Shown piece by piece: positions 42,624 through 51,762 of a stretch of 64,000 nt of DNA. The DNA comes from Pseudobacillus wudalianchiensis (GTDB lineage: Bacteria > Bacillota > Bacilli > Bacillales > Domibacillaceae). The stretch is taken from positions 186,001 through 250,000 of the forward strand of contig NZ_MAYT01000001.1 in the NCBI RefSeq assembly GCF_001685015.1, written 5' to 3'. A program made the translations under genes and the position numbers. The notes below the pieces were generated by a model. That model did no database searches and was not told the origin of the DNA. It saw only the letters and a program-made list of their open reading frames with translations. Every line of letters begins with the position of its first letter. Within the stretch, counting starts at the first letter, position 1.

Positions 42624-42938
42624 ATGGCAATTGTAAAAGCGACTGATCAAAACTTTACTAATGAAACAGCTAGCGGTCTTGTGTTAGCAGACTTTTGGGC
42701 TCCATGGTGCGGACCATGTAAAATGATCGCTCCTGTTTTAGAAGAGCTTGATGCAGAACTATCTGACAAAGTAAAAATCGTAAAAATCGATGTGGATGAA
42801 AACCAAGAAACAGCTGGAAAATTCGGTGTTATGAGTATTCCAACACTTATTTTATTCAAGGACGGCCAGCCTGTTGATAAGGTAATCGGTTTCCAACCGA
42901 AAGAAGCATTGGCTGAATTAGTAAACAAACACGCTTAA
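42624..42938 (+). CDS. trxA: Thioredoxin
   Basis: 104 aa, the standard size. The redox site is WCGPC in [21 protein letters not shown], with the conserved cis-proline in [14 protein letters not shown] and the C-terminal IGFQPKEAL. It keeps cytoplasmic thiols reduced and serves ribonucleotide reductase and others. It has its own transcription unit: a 230-bp gap upstream with a TATACT-type -10 near 42588, AGGAGGG before the ATG, and a strong terminator downstream. Confidence 0.98.
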   Translation: MAIVKATDQNFTNETASGLVLADFWAPWCGPCKMIAPVLEELDAELSDKVKIVKIDVDENQETAGKFGVMSIPTLILFKDGQPVDKVIGFQPKEALAELVNKHA

Positions 42939-42950
42939 TTTCATGAGAGA

Positions 42951-42985
42951 AACCGTCTTCTGTCCTAGACAGAAGACGGTTTTTT
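42951..42985 (+). terminator. trxA terminator
   Basis: AACCGTCTTCTGTC / GACAGAAGACGGTT, perfect 14-bp stem with a 3-nt loop and TTTT. Confidence 0.94.
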
Positions 42986-43028
42986 GTAGACATAATAATG
43001 AAACAGAACTCATCCGGGAGGTGAGAAG

Positions 43029-44816
43029 ATGAATTCAATTATTAAACATAAGCTGGCGCTGCTTCCGGATCAGCCGGGATGCTATTTAATGAAAGATCGG
43101 CAAGGCACCGTTATTTATGTCGGAAAAGCAAAAGTGCTGAAAAACCGCGTCCGTTCGTATTTTTCAGGTTCACATGATGCAAAAACACAGCGGCTCGTTG
43201 GGGAAATAGAAGATTTTGAATATATTATTACGTCATCCAACCTTGAAGCGCTTATTCTTGAGCTAAATTTGATTAAGAAATATGATCCGAAGTATAACAT
43301 TATGCTGAAGGATGATAAAAGCTATCCCTTTATCAAACTAACAGCCGAGAGACACCCTCGGCTAATTATCACGAGAAAAGTAAAAAAGGACAAAGCTAAA
43401 TATTTCGGTCCCTATCCAAATGCCCATGCAGCGAACGAAACGAAAAAGCTGCTCGACCGGTTGTATCCGCTCAGAAAGTGCATGAATTTGCCGGATAGAG
43501 TTTGTCTTTATTATCACATGGGACAGTGTCTTGCTCCTTGTGTAAATGAAGTAACCGACGAACAATATAAGGAAATGACGAACGAAATTACCCGTTTTTT
43601 AAATGGGGGACATCAACAAGTGAAAGAGCAGCTGACTGCAAAAATGCAGGAAGCGGCTGAAAAATTAGAATTTGAGCGGGCAAAAGAATTCCGTGACCAA
43701 ATCGCCCATATTGAAGCGACGATGGAGAAACAGAAAATTAACACGACCGATTTTACAGACCGCGACGTATTTGGCTATGCCGTTGATAAAGGCTGGATGT
43801 GCGTGCAGGTGTTTTTTATCCGGCAGGGTAAGTTAATCGAACGTGATGTCTCTCTGTTCCCTATTTATGATGAACCAGAAGAAGAATTCTTAACGTATCT
43901 TGGGCAATTTTATGATCAGCCAAACCATTTTAAGCCGAAGGAAATTCTGCTGCCGGAAAAGGTAGATGATTCTCTTGCTGAGCAGTTAATTGAGGTGAAA
44001 ATGATAAAGCCTCAAAGAGGAAAAAAGAAAGAGCTCGTTCATTTGGCAGCCAGCAATGCACAGGCGGCACTAGCGGAAAAGTTTGCGCTGATTGAGCGCG
44101 ACGAGGAAAGAACAATTAAAGCGGTAGAGCAGCTGGGGCGCGCGATGAATATTCAAACGCCGCTTCGGATTGAGGCGTTTGATAACTCTAATATTCAAGG
44201 AACAGATGCCGTATCAGCGATGATTGTGTTCATTGATGGCAAGCCTGCAAAAAAAGAATATCGCAAATTTAAAATCAAAACAGTAGAAGGACCGGATGAT
44301 TATGGTTCTATGCGAGAAGTTATACGCCGCCGTTATAGCCGTGTGCTTAGAGAAGGATTGCCGCTGCCGGATTTAATTATCATCGATGGCGGCAAAGGGC
44401 AAATTGAAGCAGCGAAGGATATTTTGCTCAATGAATTAAATTTAGATGTCCCGGTTGCTGGTCTGGCAAAGGATGATAAGCACCGTACCTCACAGCTCTT
44501 ATACGGTACACCGCCCTCAGTCGTGTCGCTTGCACATAATAGCCAGGAGTTTTATTTGCTGCAGCGCATTCAGGATGAAGTTCACCGTTTTGCGATTACA
44601 TTTCACCGTCAGCTTCGTGGAAAGGGAACCTTTCAATCGATCCTAGATAATATTTCTGGGGTAGGGCCTAAACGTAAAAAGCAGCTGTTAAAGCACTTTG
44701 GTTCTGTCAAAAAAATAAAAGAAGCAACAGAGGAAGAGTTAAGATCAATCGGTATTCCAGAGAAGACAGTGAAAGAAATTCTCGAAGAGCTGCAAGGAAA
44801 AGCGGAAGAGAAATAG
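43029..44816 (+). CDS. uvrC: UvrABC system protein C
   Basis: 595 aa. It makes the two incisions of nucleotide excision repair. In order: GIY-YIG nuclease domain (about 12-95, [21 protein letters not shown]), the Cys-rich [20 protein letters not shown], the UVR motif that binds UvrB (about 200-235, [19 protein letters not shown]), the RNase H-like endonuclease domain ([36 protein letters not shown]) and a helix-hairpin-helix tail ([20 protein letters not shown]). It sits 90 bases after trxA and has a terminator at its end. Confidence 0.97.
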   Translation: MNSIIKHKLALLPDQPGCYLMKDRQGTVIYVGKAKVLKNRVRSYFSGSHDAKTQRLVGEIEDFEYIITSSNLEALILELNLIKKYDPKYNIMLKDDKSYPFIKLTAERHPRLIITRKVKKDKAKYFGPYPNAHAANETKKLLDRLYPLRKCMNLPDRVCLYYHMGQCLAPCVNEVTDEQYKEMTNEITRFLNGGHQQVKEQLTAKMQEAAEKLEFERAKEFRDQIAHIEATMEKQKINTTDFTDRDVFGYAVDKGWMCVQVFFIRQGKLIERDVSLFPIYDEPEEEFLTYLGQFYDQPNHFKPKEILLPEKVDDSLAEQLIEVKMIKPQRGKKKELVHLAASNAQAALAEKFALIERDEERTIKAVEQLGRAMNIQTPLRIEAFDNSNIQGTDAVSAMIVFIDGKPAKKEYRKFKIKTVEGPDDYGSMREVIRRRYSRVLREGLPLPDLIIIDGGKGQIEAAKDILLNELNLDVPVAGLAKDDKHRTSQLLYGTPPSVVSLAHNSQEFYLLQRIQDEVHRFAITFHRQLRGKGTFQSILDNISGVGPKRKKQLLKHFGSVKKIKEATEEELRSIGIPEKTVKEILEELQGKAEEK

Positions 44817-44857
44817 AGAAGAGGCTGTCCATTTTCCTTAACGGACAGCCTTTTCTC
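44816..44857. terminator. Bidirectional terminator, uvrC/yslB
   Basis: 15-bp stem GAGAAGAGGCTGTCC / GGACAGCCTTTTCTC (two base pairs involve G-U or a near match) between convergent genes, with T-rich flanks. Confidence 0.85.
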
Positions 44858-44867
44858 TATTCATTTC

Positions 44868-45305
44868 TTATTCCCATTTTACAGTTACGGTTACTTTTTT
44901 TGTCCGTTTTTGTATATCAATCACTGACTCTGCCTCAGTTTGTTCGTGTGAAGTGATTTGTTCGGCTAAAAATCCACTTTCAAGGGAGAAGGAAGGTTCA
45001 GAATGGATCGAAAATCTTCTTTCAACGAAAGGGCCGCCGAGTTCAAAGGTCTTCTCACGTTTTGCTTCCTTTAGAAGAGTAAGAGTTCCCCAGCCAGCCT
45101 CTTCGAAAAAAGAGAAAAGCTCTTCACTGCTTTTGCAAGGAAACTTTCTAGCAAGTGATTTTCCTGCCCAGTAAAGGATCGAGTCAGCTTCTTTGCCAAG
45201 TATGTCTGTTAATAGAGAATCTCGAATTAGTTCATAACCAAAAACAGGTACAGAGAGGCCTTTTATCTCTTGTTGGTCGAGTTGATTCGTCAATTTCATC
45301 CCCAC
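44868..45305 (-). CDS. yslB: YslB family protein (DUF2507)
   Basis: 145 aa; the open frame begins at GTG 45305 and an ATG follows at 45299. It matches YslB/DUF2507, proteins related to the V4R/TRAPP-like fold: VPVFGYELIRDSLLTDILGKEADSILYWAGKSLARKFP near the N-terminus, then GWGTLTLLKEAK and ESGFLAEQI. No enzymatic motif is known. The position between uvrC and sdhC, transcribed opposite to both, is that of B. subtilis. Confidence 0.9.
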   Translation of the reverse strand: MGMKLTNQLDQQEIKGLSVPVFGYELIRDSLLTDILGKEADSILYWAGKSLARKFPCKSSEELFSFFEEAGWGTLTLLKEAKREKTFELGGPFVERRFSIHSEPSFSLESGFLAEQITSHEQTEAESVIDIQKRTKKVTVTVKWE

Positions 45306-45460
45306 TTTCTGTTATCCATTATATACAACAGTTGGAAGAGAAAAAAGGAATTTATCAAATCAATATTGTGATATAATAAATTTGTAATAGAATTCAAAAA
45401 AAGTGAAGAAACATTCAGTTTTTGTCGCTTTTTTACAATATAAAAAGAGTGGACGTATCC

Positions 45461-45489
45461 TTGACGCTTCATAGCGATGAGAGTAAAAT
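45461..45489 (+). promoter_or_regulatory. SigA promoter of sdhCAB
   Basis: TTGACG (45461-45466), 17-nt spacer, TAAAAT (45484-45489), giving a leader of about 80 nt before sdhC. In B. subtilis this operon is subject to iron-sparing control by the FsrA small RNA at the leader; that site was not tested here. Confidence 0.75.
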
Positions 45490-45576
45490 GGTCTTGTCAC
45501 AAAATAGTTACAATATGAAGCTTTGCCGAAACAAAGGATATTTTGTCGGATGCTTCAAGATTAAGGGGGGTAAAAC

Positions 45577-46185
45577 ATGGCTGACAACCGAGAATTTTTT
45601 TATCGCAGGCTGCACTCATTGCTTGGTGTCATACCTGTAGGATTGTTCCTAACGCAACACTTAGTCGTAAACCACTTTGCAACAAAAGGCGAGGAGGCAT
45701 TTAACCGAGCTGCTGGTGTAATGGAAGGCTTACCATTCCGTTATTTATTGGAAACATTTGTTATCTTCCTTCCATTGTTATTCCATGCTATCTACGGATT
45801 GTATATTGCTTTCACAGCGAAGAATAATATTGGCAGATTTGGTCATTTCCGCAATGTTATGTTCTTCTTGCAACGTGTGTCTGGTGTCATTACGCTTGTA
45901 TTCATTGCATGGCACGTATGGGAAACAAGAATCCAAGCAGCACTTGGCGCTGAAGTGGACTTTCAAATGATGGCGGATGTATTTTCCAATCCGTTAATGG
46001 TTGGTTTTTACATAGTCGGTGTCATTTCGACAGTATTCCACTTTGCTAATGGCCTGTGGTCTTTCAGCGTAAGCTGGGGACTTACGATTTCACCTCGTTC
46101 ACAGCGCATTATGACATATGTCACAATGGTTGTTTTTGTTGCGCTTTCTGTTGTAGGGGTTCGTGCAATTCTTGCGTTCGTATAA
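45577..46185 (+). CDS. sdhC: Succinate dehydrogenase cytochrome b558 subunit
   Basis: 202 aa, five membrane helices, the single-polypeptide diheme anchor of the Bacillus type. Conserved histidines for heme and quinone sites appear in RRLHSLLGVIP, TQHLVVNHFA, FHAIYGLYI, AWHVWET and VFHFANGLWSF. It anchors SdhA/SdhB to the membrane and transfers electrons to menaquinone. AAGGGGGG precedes the ATG. First gene of the sdhCAB operon, 55 bases before sdhA. Confidence 0.97.
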   Translation: MADNREFFYRRLHSLLGVIPVGLFLTQHLVVNHFATKGEEAFNRAAGVMEGLPFRYLLETFVIFLPLLFHAIYGLYIAFTAKNNIGRFGHFRNVMFFLQRVSGVITLVFIAWHVWETRIQAALGAEVDFQMMADVFSNPLMVGFYIVGVISTVFHFANGLWSFSVSWGLTISPRSQRIMTYVTMVVFVALSVVGVRAILAFV

Positions 46186-46240
46186 GTACATCGTTGAAAT
46201 AAGTTAAGTTTGGATTTGGGAGAAAAAGGAGTGAGTCTCA

Positions 46241-48001
46241 ATGAGTAATGGAAAAATTATTGTAGTCGGCGGCGGTTTGGCCGGTTTAATGGCTACAATT
46301 AAAGCAGCAGAAGCAGGAACACAGGTTGACTTGTTTTCTCTAGTTCCGGTTAAACGCTCCCACTCTGTGTGTGCGCAAGGTGGTATTAATGGTGCGGTTA
46401 ATACAAAAGGTGAGGGAGATTCACCTTATATTCACTTTGATGACACGGTCTATGGTGGAGACTTTTTAGCGAATCAACCTCCTGTAAAAGCAATGACGGA
46501 AGCAGCACCTGGCATCATTAACTTGTTGGATCGTATGGGAGTTATGTTCAACCGTACTCCGGAAGGTCTGCTTGATTTCCGCCGTTTTGGTGGTACACAG
46601 CATCACCGTACAGCATTTGCTGGAGCAACAACAGGTCAACAGCTTTTATACGCATTGGATGAGCAAGTTCGCCGCTTTGAAGTAGCTGGACTTGTTACGA
46701 AATATGAAGGCTGGGAATTCCTCGGCGTTGTTCTTGACGATGAAAATATTTGTCGCGGAGTTGTTGCTCAAAACTTGCGTGACATGCACATTCAATCATT
46801 CCCAGGCGATGCAGTTATTATGGCTACTGGAGGACCTGGTATTATCTTTGGTAAGTCGACAAACTCTGTTATTAATACCGGTTCTGCTGCATCTATCGTG
46901 TATCAGCAAGGTGTATACTATTCCAATGGCGAATTTATCCAAATTCACCCAACAGCTATTCCTGGCGATGACAAACTTCGTCTTATGAGTGAATCAGCAC
47001 GTGGAGAAGGTGGACGCGTTTGGACATATAAAGACGGGAAGCCATGGTACTTCCTGGAAGAAAAATATCCGGCATACGGAAACCTTGTACCACGTGATAT
47101 TGCAACACGTGAAATTTTTGATGTGTGCGTAAATCAAAAGCTTGGTATTAACGGAGAAAACATGGTATACCTTGACCTTTCTCATAAAGATCCACATGAA
47201 CTTGATATTAAGTTAGGTGGTATCATTGAAATTTATGAGAAATTCATGGGTGAGGATCCACGTAAAGTACCAATGAAAATCTTCCCTGCGGTTCACTATT
47301 CAATGGGTGGATTATGGGTTGATTATGAGCAACAAACAAATATTCCTGGTTTGTTCGCTGCGGGTGAGTGTGATTATTCACAACATGGTGCGAACCGCTT
47401 AGGTGCTAACTCCCTTCTATCTGCTATTTATGGTGGAATGGTTGCCGGCCCGAATGCAGTTAAATATATTCATGGATTAGAAAAATCAGCGGATGCTATT
47501 TCTTCCTCTGTTTTTGACCGACATGTGAAACAAGAAGAAGCAAAATGGAACGGTATTATGTCGTTGGACGGCAAGGAAAATGCTTACTTGCTTCATAAAG
47601 AGCTTGGTGAGTGGATGACAGCAAACGTTACAGTTGTTCGCCACAACGACAAGCTGAGAGAAACAGATAATAAAATTGTTGAGTTAATGGAGCGTTACAA
47701 AAACATTAACATTAACGATACAGCAAAATGGAGCAACCAAGGTGCAGCCTTCACGCGCCAGTTGAAAAACATGCTTCATCTTGCTCGCGTTATTACAATT
47801 GGAGCTCTTAACCGTAATGAAAGCCGTGGAGCTCATTACAAGCCAGAATTCCCAGATCGTAATGACGAGGACTTCCTCAAAACAACAATGGCAACATTTA
47901 AAGGAGAGAACGAAGCTCCTGGTTTCCATTATGAAGACGTAGATGTTTCCTTGATCCCTCCACGTAAACGTGACTATACGAAGAATAAGGAGGAAAAATA
48001 A
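46241..48001 (+). CDS. sdhA: Succinate dehydrogenase flavoprotein subunit
   Basis: 586 aa. It oxidises succinate to fumarate. The N-terminal FAD Rossmann motif is VVGGGLAGLMATIKAAEAG. FAD is covalently attached to a His in SVCAQGGINGAVNT / GTQHHRTAFAGATTGQQ, the latter holding catalytic residues. The substrate site lies in QIHPTAIPGDDKLRLMSESARGEGG, with catalytic Arg in the VPRDIATREIF region, followed by AVHYSMGGLWVDYEQQT and GECDYSQHGANRLGANSLLSAI. Standard length. A stop-to-start gap of 2 bases links it to sdhB. Confidence 0.98.
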   Translation: MSNGKIIVVGGGLAGLMATIKAAEAGTQVDLFSLVPVKRSHSVCAQGGINGAVNTKGEGDSPYIHFDDTVYGGDFLANQPPVKAMTEAAPGIINLLDRMGVMFNRTPEGLLDFRRFGGTQHHRTAFAGATTGQQLLYALDEQVRRFEVAGLVTKYEGWEFLGVVLDDENICRGVVAQNLRDMHIQSFPGDAVIMATGGPGIIFGKSTNSVINTGSAASIVYQQGVYYSNGEFIQIHPTAIPGDDKLRLMSESARGEGGRVWTYKDGKPWYFLEEKYPAYGNLVPRDIATREIFDVCVNQKLGINGENMVYLDLSHKDPHELDIKLGGIIEIYEKFMGEDPRKVPMKIFPAVHYSMGGLWVDYEQQTNIPGLFAAGECDYSQHGANRLGANSLLSAIYGGMVAGPNAVKYIHGLEKSADAISSSVFDRHVKQEEAKWNGIMSLDGKENAYLLHKELGEWMTANVTVVRHNDKLRETDNKIVELMERYKNININDTAKWSNQGAAFTRQLKNMLHLARVITIGALNRNESRGAHYKPEFPDRNDEDFLKTTMATFKGENEAPGFHYEDVDVSLIPPRKRDYTKNKEEK

Positions 48002-48003
48002 AG

Positions 48004-48771
48004 ATGAGTGAAAATAAAACAGTTCGCTTTATTATTACTCGTCAAGACACAATGAATTCGGCTCCGTATGAAGAAGAGTTCGTTCTCCCATATCGTCCGA
48101 ACATGAACGTTATTTCAGCGCTCATGGAAATCCAGCGTAACCCGGTTAACGCTAAAGGTGAAAAAACAACACCGGTTGCCTGGGATAGTAACTGTCTTGA
48201 AGAAGTTTGTGGAGCTTGTTCAATGGTTGTTAACGGCAAGCCGCGTCAAGCTTGTACAGCTTTGATCGATAAATTGGAACAGCCGGTTCGTCTTGCACCA
48301 ATGAGCACATTCCCAGTTGTTCGTGATTTGCAGATTGATCGGGAGCGCATGTTTGATTCCATGAAACGAATCAAAGCATGGATTCCAATCGATGGTACGT
48401 ATGAGCTTGGACCTGGTCCGCGTATGCCAGAAAGAAAACGTCAATGGGCGTACGAATTATCTAAATGTATGACTTGTGGCGTTTGTCTTGAAGCGTGTCC
48501 AAACGTGAACAGCAAATCTGATTTCATCGGTCCTGCTTTTATTTCTCTCGTTCGCTTATTTAATGCGCATCCAACGGGTTCAATGAACAGAGACGAGCGC
48601 TTAAACGCATTAATGGGTGATGGTGGTTTACAGGACTGCGGAAACTCTCAAAACTGTGTGCAAGCATGTCCAAAAGGAATTCCTTTAACGACATCCATCG
48701 CAGCAATGAACCGTGCGGCAACAGTTCAATCTTTCCGCAACTTCTTTGGAAGCGACCATCAAGTAGATTAA
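48004..48771 (+). CDS. sdhB: Succinate dehydrogenase iron-sulfur subunit
   Basis: 255 aa. It passes electrons from FAD to heme. The N-terminal ferredoxin domain holds the [2Fe-2S] cysteines in CLEEVCGACSMVVNGKPRQAC. The C-terminal domain has two cluster motifs, CMTCGVCLEACPN and CGNSQNCVQACPKGIP, for [4Fe-4S] and [3Fe-4S]. GGAGG lies just before the ATG within the sdhA end. Closed by a strong terminator. Confidence 0.98.
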   Translation: MSENKTVRFIITRQDTMNSAPYEEEFVLPYRPNMNVISALMEIQRNPVNAKGEKTTPVAWDSNCLEEVCGACSMVVNGKPRQACTALIDKLEQPVRLAPMSTFPVVRDLQIDRERMFDSMKRIKAWIPIDGTYELGPGPRMPERKRQWAYELSKCMTCGVCLEACPNVNSKSDFIGPAFISLVRLFNAHPTGSMNRDERLNALMGDGGLQDCGNSQNCVQACPKGIPLTTSIAAMNRAATVQSFRNFFGSDHQVD

Positions 48772-48778
48772 TTGACTC

Positions 48779-48815
48779 CAGCCTTCAGCTGCCTCAGCTG
48801 GAGGCTGTTTTTTTT
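48779..48815 (+). terminator. sdhCAB terminator
   Basis: CAGCCTTCAGCT / AGCTGGAGGCTG (one U-G) with a 5-nt loop and eight T. Confidence 0.93.
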
Positions 48816-48833
48816 AGAATAAAGGGGGAGAAC

Positions 48834-49292
48834 ATGGTGAGGGAATTTTCATATATTACTGATTTTGAGCAGTGGGAGAAGGAATTCAACTTTTTGCATT
48901 CTGTAAAGGTACGGTTTGGGGAAACAGATATGTTTGGTCATTTAAACAACACGGTTCCATTTGTCTACTTTGAGGAAGCTCGGATTGAGTTTTTAGCAGA
49001 AAGAGGCCTAAAGGATGAATGGTTAAGTGGGAAAAGCGAAGCCATTCCAGTCGTTGCTGACTTGCAGTGCGATTTTTTAGAACAAGTATTTTTTGGCGAA
49101 ACGTTATCGATCGGCGTGAAAGTAGACAGTCTTGGCCGTTCCTCCTGTGACATTCACTATAAAGGGACAACAGAAAATGGAAAAGTTTGCTTCATAGGCA
49201 GAGGAACACTCGTGCAAATCTCCTCCAAAACAGGAAAAGCGGAGCCGTTTACATCATCAGTGAAAGAGAAATTACTTGGTGAGTCCATTTAA
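48834..49292 (+). CDS. ysmA: Acyl-CoA thioesterase, 4HBT hotdog fold (YsmA)
   Basis: 152 aa from the ATG after AAAGGGGG; the longer open frame reaches back into sdhB and is rejected. The 4-hydroxybenzoyl-CoA thioesterase fold is shown by VKVRFGETDMFGHLNNTVPFVYFEEARIEFL, with the catalytic Asp in FGETD and the HLNN motif. Later GETLSIGVKVDSLGRSSCDIHYKG is the central sheet. It hydrolyses acyl-CoA; the acyl group is unknown. It occupies the B. subtilis ysmA position between sdhB and gerE. Confidence 0.9.
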   Translation: MVREFSYITDFEQWEKEFNFLHSVKVRFGETDMFGHLNNTVPFVYFEEARIEFLAERGLKDEWLSGKSEAIPVVADLQCDFLEQVFFGETLSIGVKVDSLGRSSCDIHYKGTTENGKVCFIGRGTLVQISSKTGKAEPFTSSVKEKLLGESI

Positions 49293-49309
49293 TTTACTTA
49301 GAAGAGGCT

Positions 49310-49440
49310 CTATTAAAGATGAATAATGTCTTTAATAGTTGATCATAGCGGAAGGTGGAGACTCTGCGAGAAAGTGAGTCCTGGTGGGACCATGCAGGAC
49401 TGGTTACGGAAAGTGTCTGCCTGCAGCGAAAATCAACGCT
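49310..49440. repeat. Degenerate Bacillaceae interspersed repeat
   Basis: A perfect hairpin CTATTAAAGA / TCTTTAATAG (49310-49338) is followed by AGTTGATCATAGCGGAAGG, then GACTCTGCGAG, then CGGAAAGTGTCTGCCTGCAG and GCGAAAATCAAC. This order (CGGAAGGxGGxGACTCxTGCGxGA ... CGGAAAGxGxxxGCCTGxAGCG-AAATCAAC) is that of a repeat I know from many Bacillaceae intergenic regions. It carries several mutations, so the copy is old. Identification is from memory. Confidence 0.65.
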
Positions 49441-49513
49441 GAAGTATAACAGAGCATGAGAATAAAAAACAAAGAGAATTTTGCTGCTTTGCTGTCAATT
49501 CTTTGTTCCTTCA

Positions 49514-49522
49514 CATATGATA
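49514..49522 (+). promoter_or_regulatory. Candidate SigK -10 of gerE (CATATGATA)
   Basis: Exact CATANNNTA match about 65 nt before the gerE start. gerE is SigK-dependent in B. subtilis, which supports the reading. The -35 is unclear. Confidence 0.55.
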
Positions 49523-49587
49523 CCGTAACGGCCATTCCGTTAATTGAGTGATCAGAAGCTGGCGGAAGCGAGGAGGTTACATGTCAA

Positions 49588-49812
49588 GTGAGGGAGCATC
49601 GCTTTGATCGTAAACCGCTATTAACGAAGAGAGAAAAAGAAGTATTTGAATTACTCGTGCAAGATCGGACGACGAGGGAAATTGCTGAAGAGCTATTTAT
49701 CAGTGAAAAAACGGTCCGCAATCATATCTCTAACTCCATTCAAAAGCTCGGCGTGAAAGGACGGGCGCAGGCAATCGTTGAATTGCTCAGGATGGGTGAA
49801 TTAAAGCTTTAA
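49588..49812 (+). CDS. gerE: Spore germination/coat transcription factor GerE
   Basis: 74 aa, the same length as B. subtilis GerE and very similar throughout: KPLLTKREKEVFELLVQDRT, then IAEELFISEKTVRNHISNSIQKLGVKGRAQAIVEL. A bare LuxR-type helix-turn-helix without a receiver domain. It is the last regulator of the mother-cell cascade and switches coat genes on or off after SigK. It could act on the coat-like genes at 4-13 kb, though I did not map GerE boxes there. The GTG start has GAGGAGG 12 nt upstream. Confidence 0.96.
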   Translation: MREHRFDRKPLLTKREKEVFELLVQDRTTREIAEELFISEKTVRNHISNSIQKLGVKGRAQAIVELLRMGELKL

Positions 49813-49879
49813 GAAAACAGATGGCGTCCACTGGACCGCCATCTGTTTTACCGTTGGATAAAATGTTTCTACGGTTGCT

Positions 49880-50205
49880 TTAAAAGAAATATTGACGATA
49901 ATAAAATAGCATTAAACTAAATGAAAGCACAGTGTAGATAATTGCTGCATAAAACAAGCTGGGGGATCAAAGGATTTCGATTGCCGGTCTTGCCTCATAC
50001 CTGTTTGACTCTGCAGGTGCATATCTAAGTTGTCGCTAGTAAAACCACCGGATGAGCTGGAAAACTTAATCAGCACAACACCAATTAATCCGACGAAAAA
50101 GGAATAATCGAAAAAGTGTCCTTTTTTTAATAAAGTGAGACTATAAGTTGCTCCGCATAAAATTAACCATACTGCTATAAAGCTAGCTATTCTTTTTATA
50201 TTCAT
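49880..50205 (-). pseudogene. Small membrane protein gene with a frameshift (DUF3899-like)
   Basis: A 97-aa frame starts at ATG 50205 behind AAAGGAGGGG. It has two membrane helices (IASFIAVWLILCGATYSLTLL and FFVGLIGVVLIKFS), then a soluble loop. After SFDPP at a run of five C the frame goes into ACFMQQLSTLCFHLV and stops at 49912. One extra C would instead read SLFYAAIIYTVLSFSLMLFY and stop at 49880, a perfect third membrane helix. I take this as a one-base frameshift in an otherwise intact three-helix protein: a sequencing error, a recent mutation or a phase-variable tract. The family name is a guess from the layout. Confidence 0.65.
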
Positions 50206-50390
50206 TCGCCCCTCCTTTACTTATAGTTACTATTTAATGAAAAATAAGTAAAACAAGAGAAATACTATAGATTATGCTTTTGTGCCTTCTTTACCTTGCA
50301 ATTTATAGGGAAAAAAGCGACAATAAACAGGTGAGGGATTTATGAACGTTAAGGTTTGAAAAAGGGAACGATGAATAAGGAGTGCTAAGC

Positions 50391-50840
50391 ATGGCAGCAA
50401 ATCTTGAGCAATCGCTCGATTTTGTCGCGGATATTGAAAAGGAATTACGATACATAAACGGTATTATTAAACAAAAAGGTCGAGAGATATTAAGTGATTA
50501 TAAGATTACACCTCCTCAATTTATTGCGCTGCAATGGTTGTTTGAAGAAGGAGATATGACGATTGGCGAGTTATCTACGAAAATGTTTCTAGCTTTCAGT
50601 ACAACAACAGACCTGATTGATAGAATGGAACGAAACAGCCTCGTTGAACGGGTGAAAGATACGAATGATCGACGGATTGTGCGCATTCATCTACTGAAAG
50701 AAGGCGCGAGTATGATCGAAGAAGTGATAAAAAAGCGCCAGCTGTATGTACAGCAAATTTTACAAAATTTCAGCGAGGATGAAATACTATCTTTAAAAAG
50801 CAACTTAGAGAAAATGCATCAAGAAATGAAAGTAAAATGA
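50391..50840 (+). CDS. ysmB: MarR family transcriptional regulator (YsmB)
   Basis: 149 aa. The winged helix-turn-helix covers about residues 35-105: [23 protein letters not shown], then [40 protein letters not shown], where DxRxxRI is the wing. Flanking helices form the dimer interface. The ATG is 8 nt after AAGGAG; an upstream in-frame GTG overlaps that site. It lies between gerE and racE as ysmB does in B. subtilis. Ligand and targets are unknown. Confidence 0.9.
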   Translation: MAANLEQSLDFVADIEKELRYINGIIKQKGREILSDYKITPPQFIALQWLFEEGDMTIGELSTKMFLAFSTTTDLIDRMERNSLVERVKDTNDRRIVRIHLLKEGASMIEEVIKKRQLYVQQILQNFSEDEILSLKSNLEKMHQEMKVK

Positions 50841-50850
50841 GGCGAGAAAA

Positions 50851-51651
50851 TTGAATAGACCGATCGGTGTAATAGATTCGGGAGTAGGCGGTTTAACGGT
50901 AGCTAAAGAGATTATGCGTCAGCTTCCGAATGAAACCATTTATTATACAGGGGACACGGCACGTTGTCCTTACGGGCCAAGACCGGCTGAAGAAGTGAAG
51001 GCCTATACTTGGGAAATGACCCGATTTTTAATAGAGAAAAACATTAAGATGCTTGTAATTGCTTGTAATACGGCTACAGCCGTTGTACTAGAAGAGATTC
51101 GGACCGCTTTGCCAATTCCTGTGATTGGGGTGATCCGTCCGGGGGCACGGGCAGCGATTAAACAAACGAGAAATGATCAGATTGGTGTGCTTGGAACAAT
51201 TGGGACAATCCGAAGTGGTGCTTACGAAAAAATGCTTACTTCTATTAACAAAAAGGCAGTTGTTACCTCGCTCGCTTGTCCAAAATTTGTACCTCTTGTG
51301 GAAAGTGGAGAATACAAAGGAGAAACGGCAGAAAAGATTGTGGCTGAGACGTTAGTTCCGTTGCAGAATACGCAAATTGACACGGTTATTTTAGGATGTA
51401 CCCATTATCCTTTGCTTGAACCTATTATAGCTGATGTTCTAGGCGAACAGGTTCAAGTTATTAGCTCAGGGGAAGAAACGGCTCGTGAGGTAAGTGCTAT
51501 TCTTGATTACAAGAAGCTCTTGGCAGAAGAATCTCCTCGACTGTCACATTACTTCTATACAACGGGTTCAAAAGAGTTGTTTTACGAAATTGCTTCCGAT
51601 TGGCTTCAAGAGAAAGAGTTACATATTGAATCAATCCGCTTAGGCAGCTAA
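50851..51651 (+). CDS. racE: Glutamate racemase
   Basis: 266 aa. It makes D-glutamate for peptidoglycan. The N-terminal [22 protein letters not shown] and the two catalytic cysteines in [15 protein letters not shown] and [15 protein letters not shown] are present, with [14 protein letters not shown]. The start is TTG, 10 bases after ysmB, with GAGGCGAG upstream. The order gerE-ysmB-racE-gerM-rph is that of B. subtilis. Confidence 0.96.
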   Translation: MNRPIGVIDSGVGGLTVAKEIMRQLPNETIYYTGDTARCPYGPRPAEEVKAYTWEMTRFLIEKNIKMLVIACNTATAVVLEEIRTALPIPVIGVIRPGARAAIKQTRNDQIGVLGTIGTIRSGAYEKMLTSINKKAVVTSLACPKFVPLVESGEYKGETAEKIVAETLVPLQNTQIDTVILGCTHYPLLEPIIADVLGEQVQVISSGEETAREVSAILDYKKLLAEESPRLSHYFYTTGSKELFYEIASDWLQEKELHIESIRLGS

Positions 51652-51762
51652 GCGGTTTTTTTTTGGAGTCTTTGTCTGTAAGAATAGAAGATTTGTCCAA
51701 GCTAGTTCTAAGTTTTCGAAACACCCGTATATTTAGTACAAACAGTTTTAGGAGGGGTAGTT

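Noticed and set aside
48666-48833. N-terminal extension of the YsmA thioesterase back into sdhB
   Set aside because: It would cross the sdh terminator and out-of-frame sdhB sequence. The ATG at 48834 has AAAGGGGG and matches family length.
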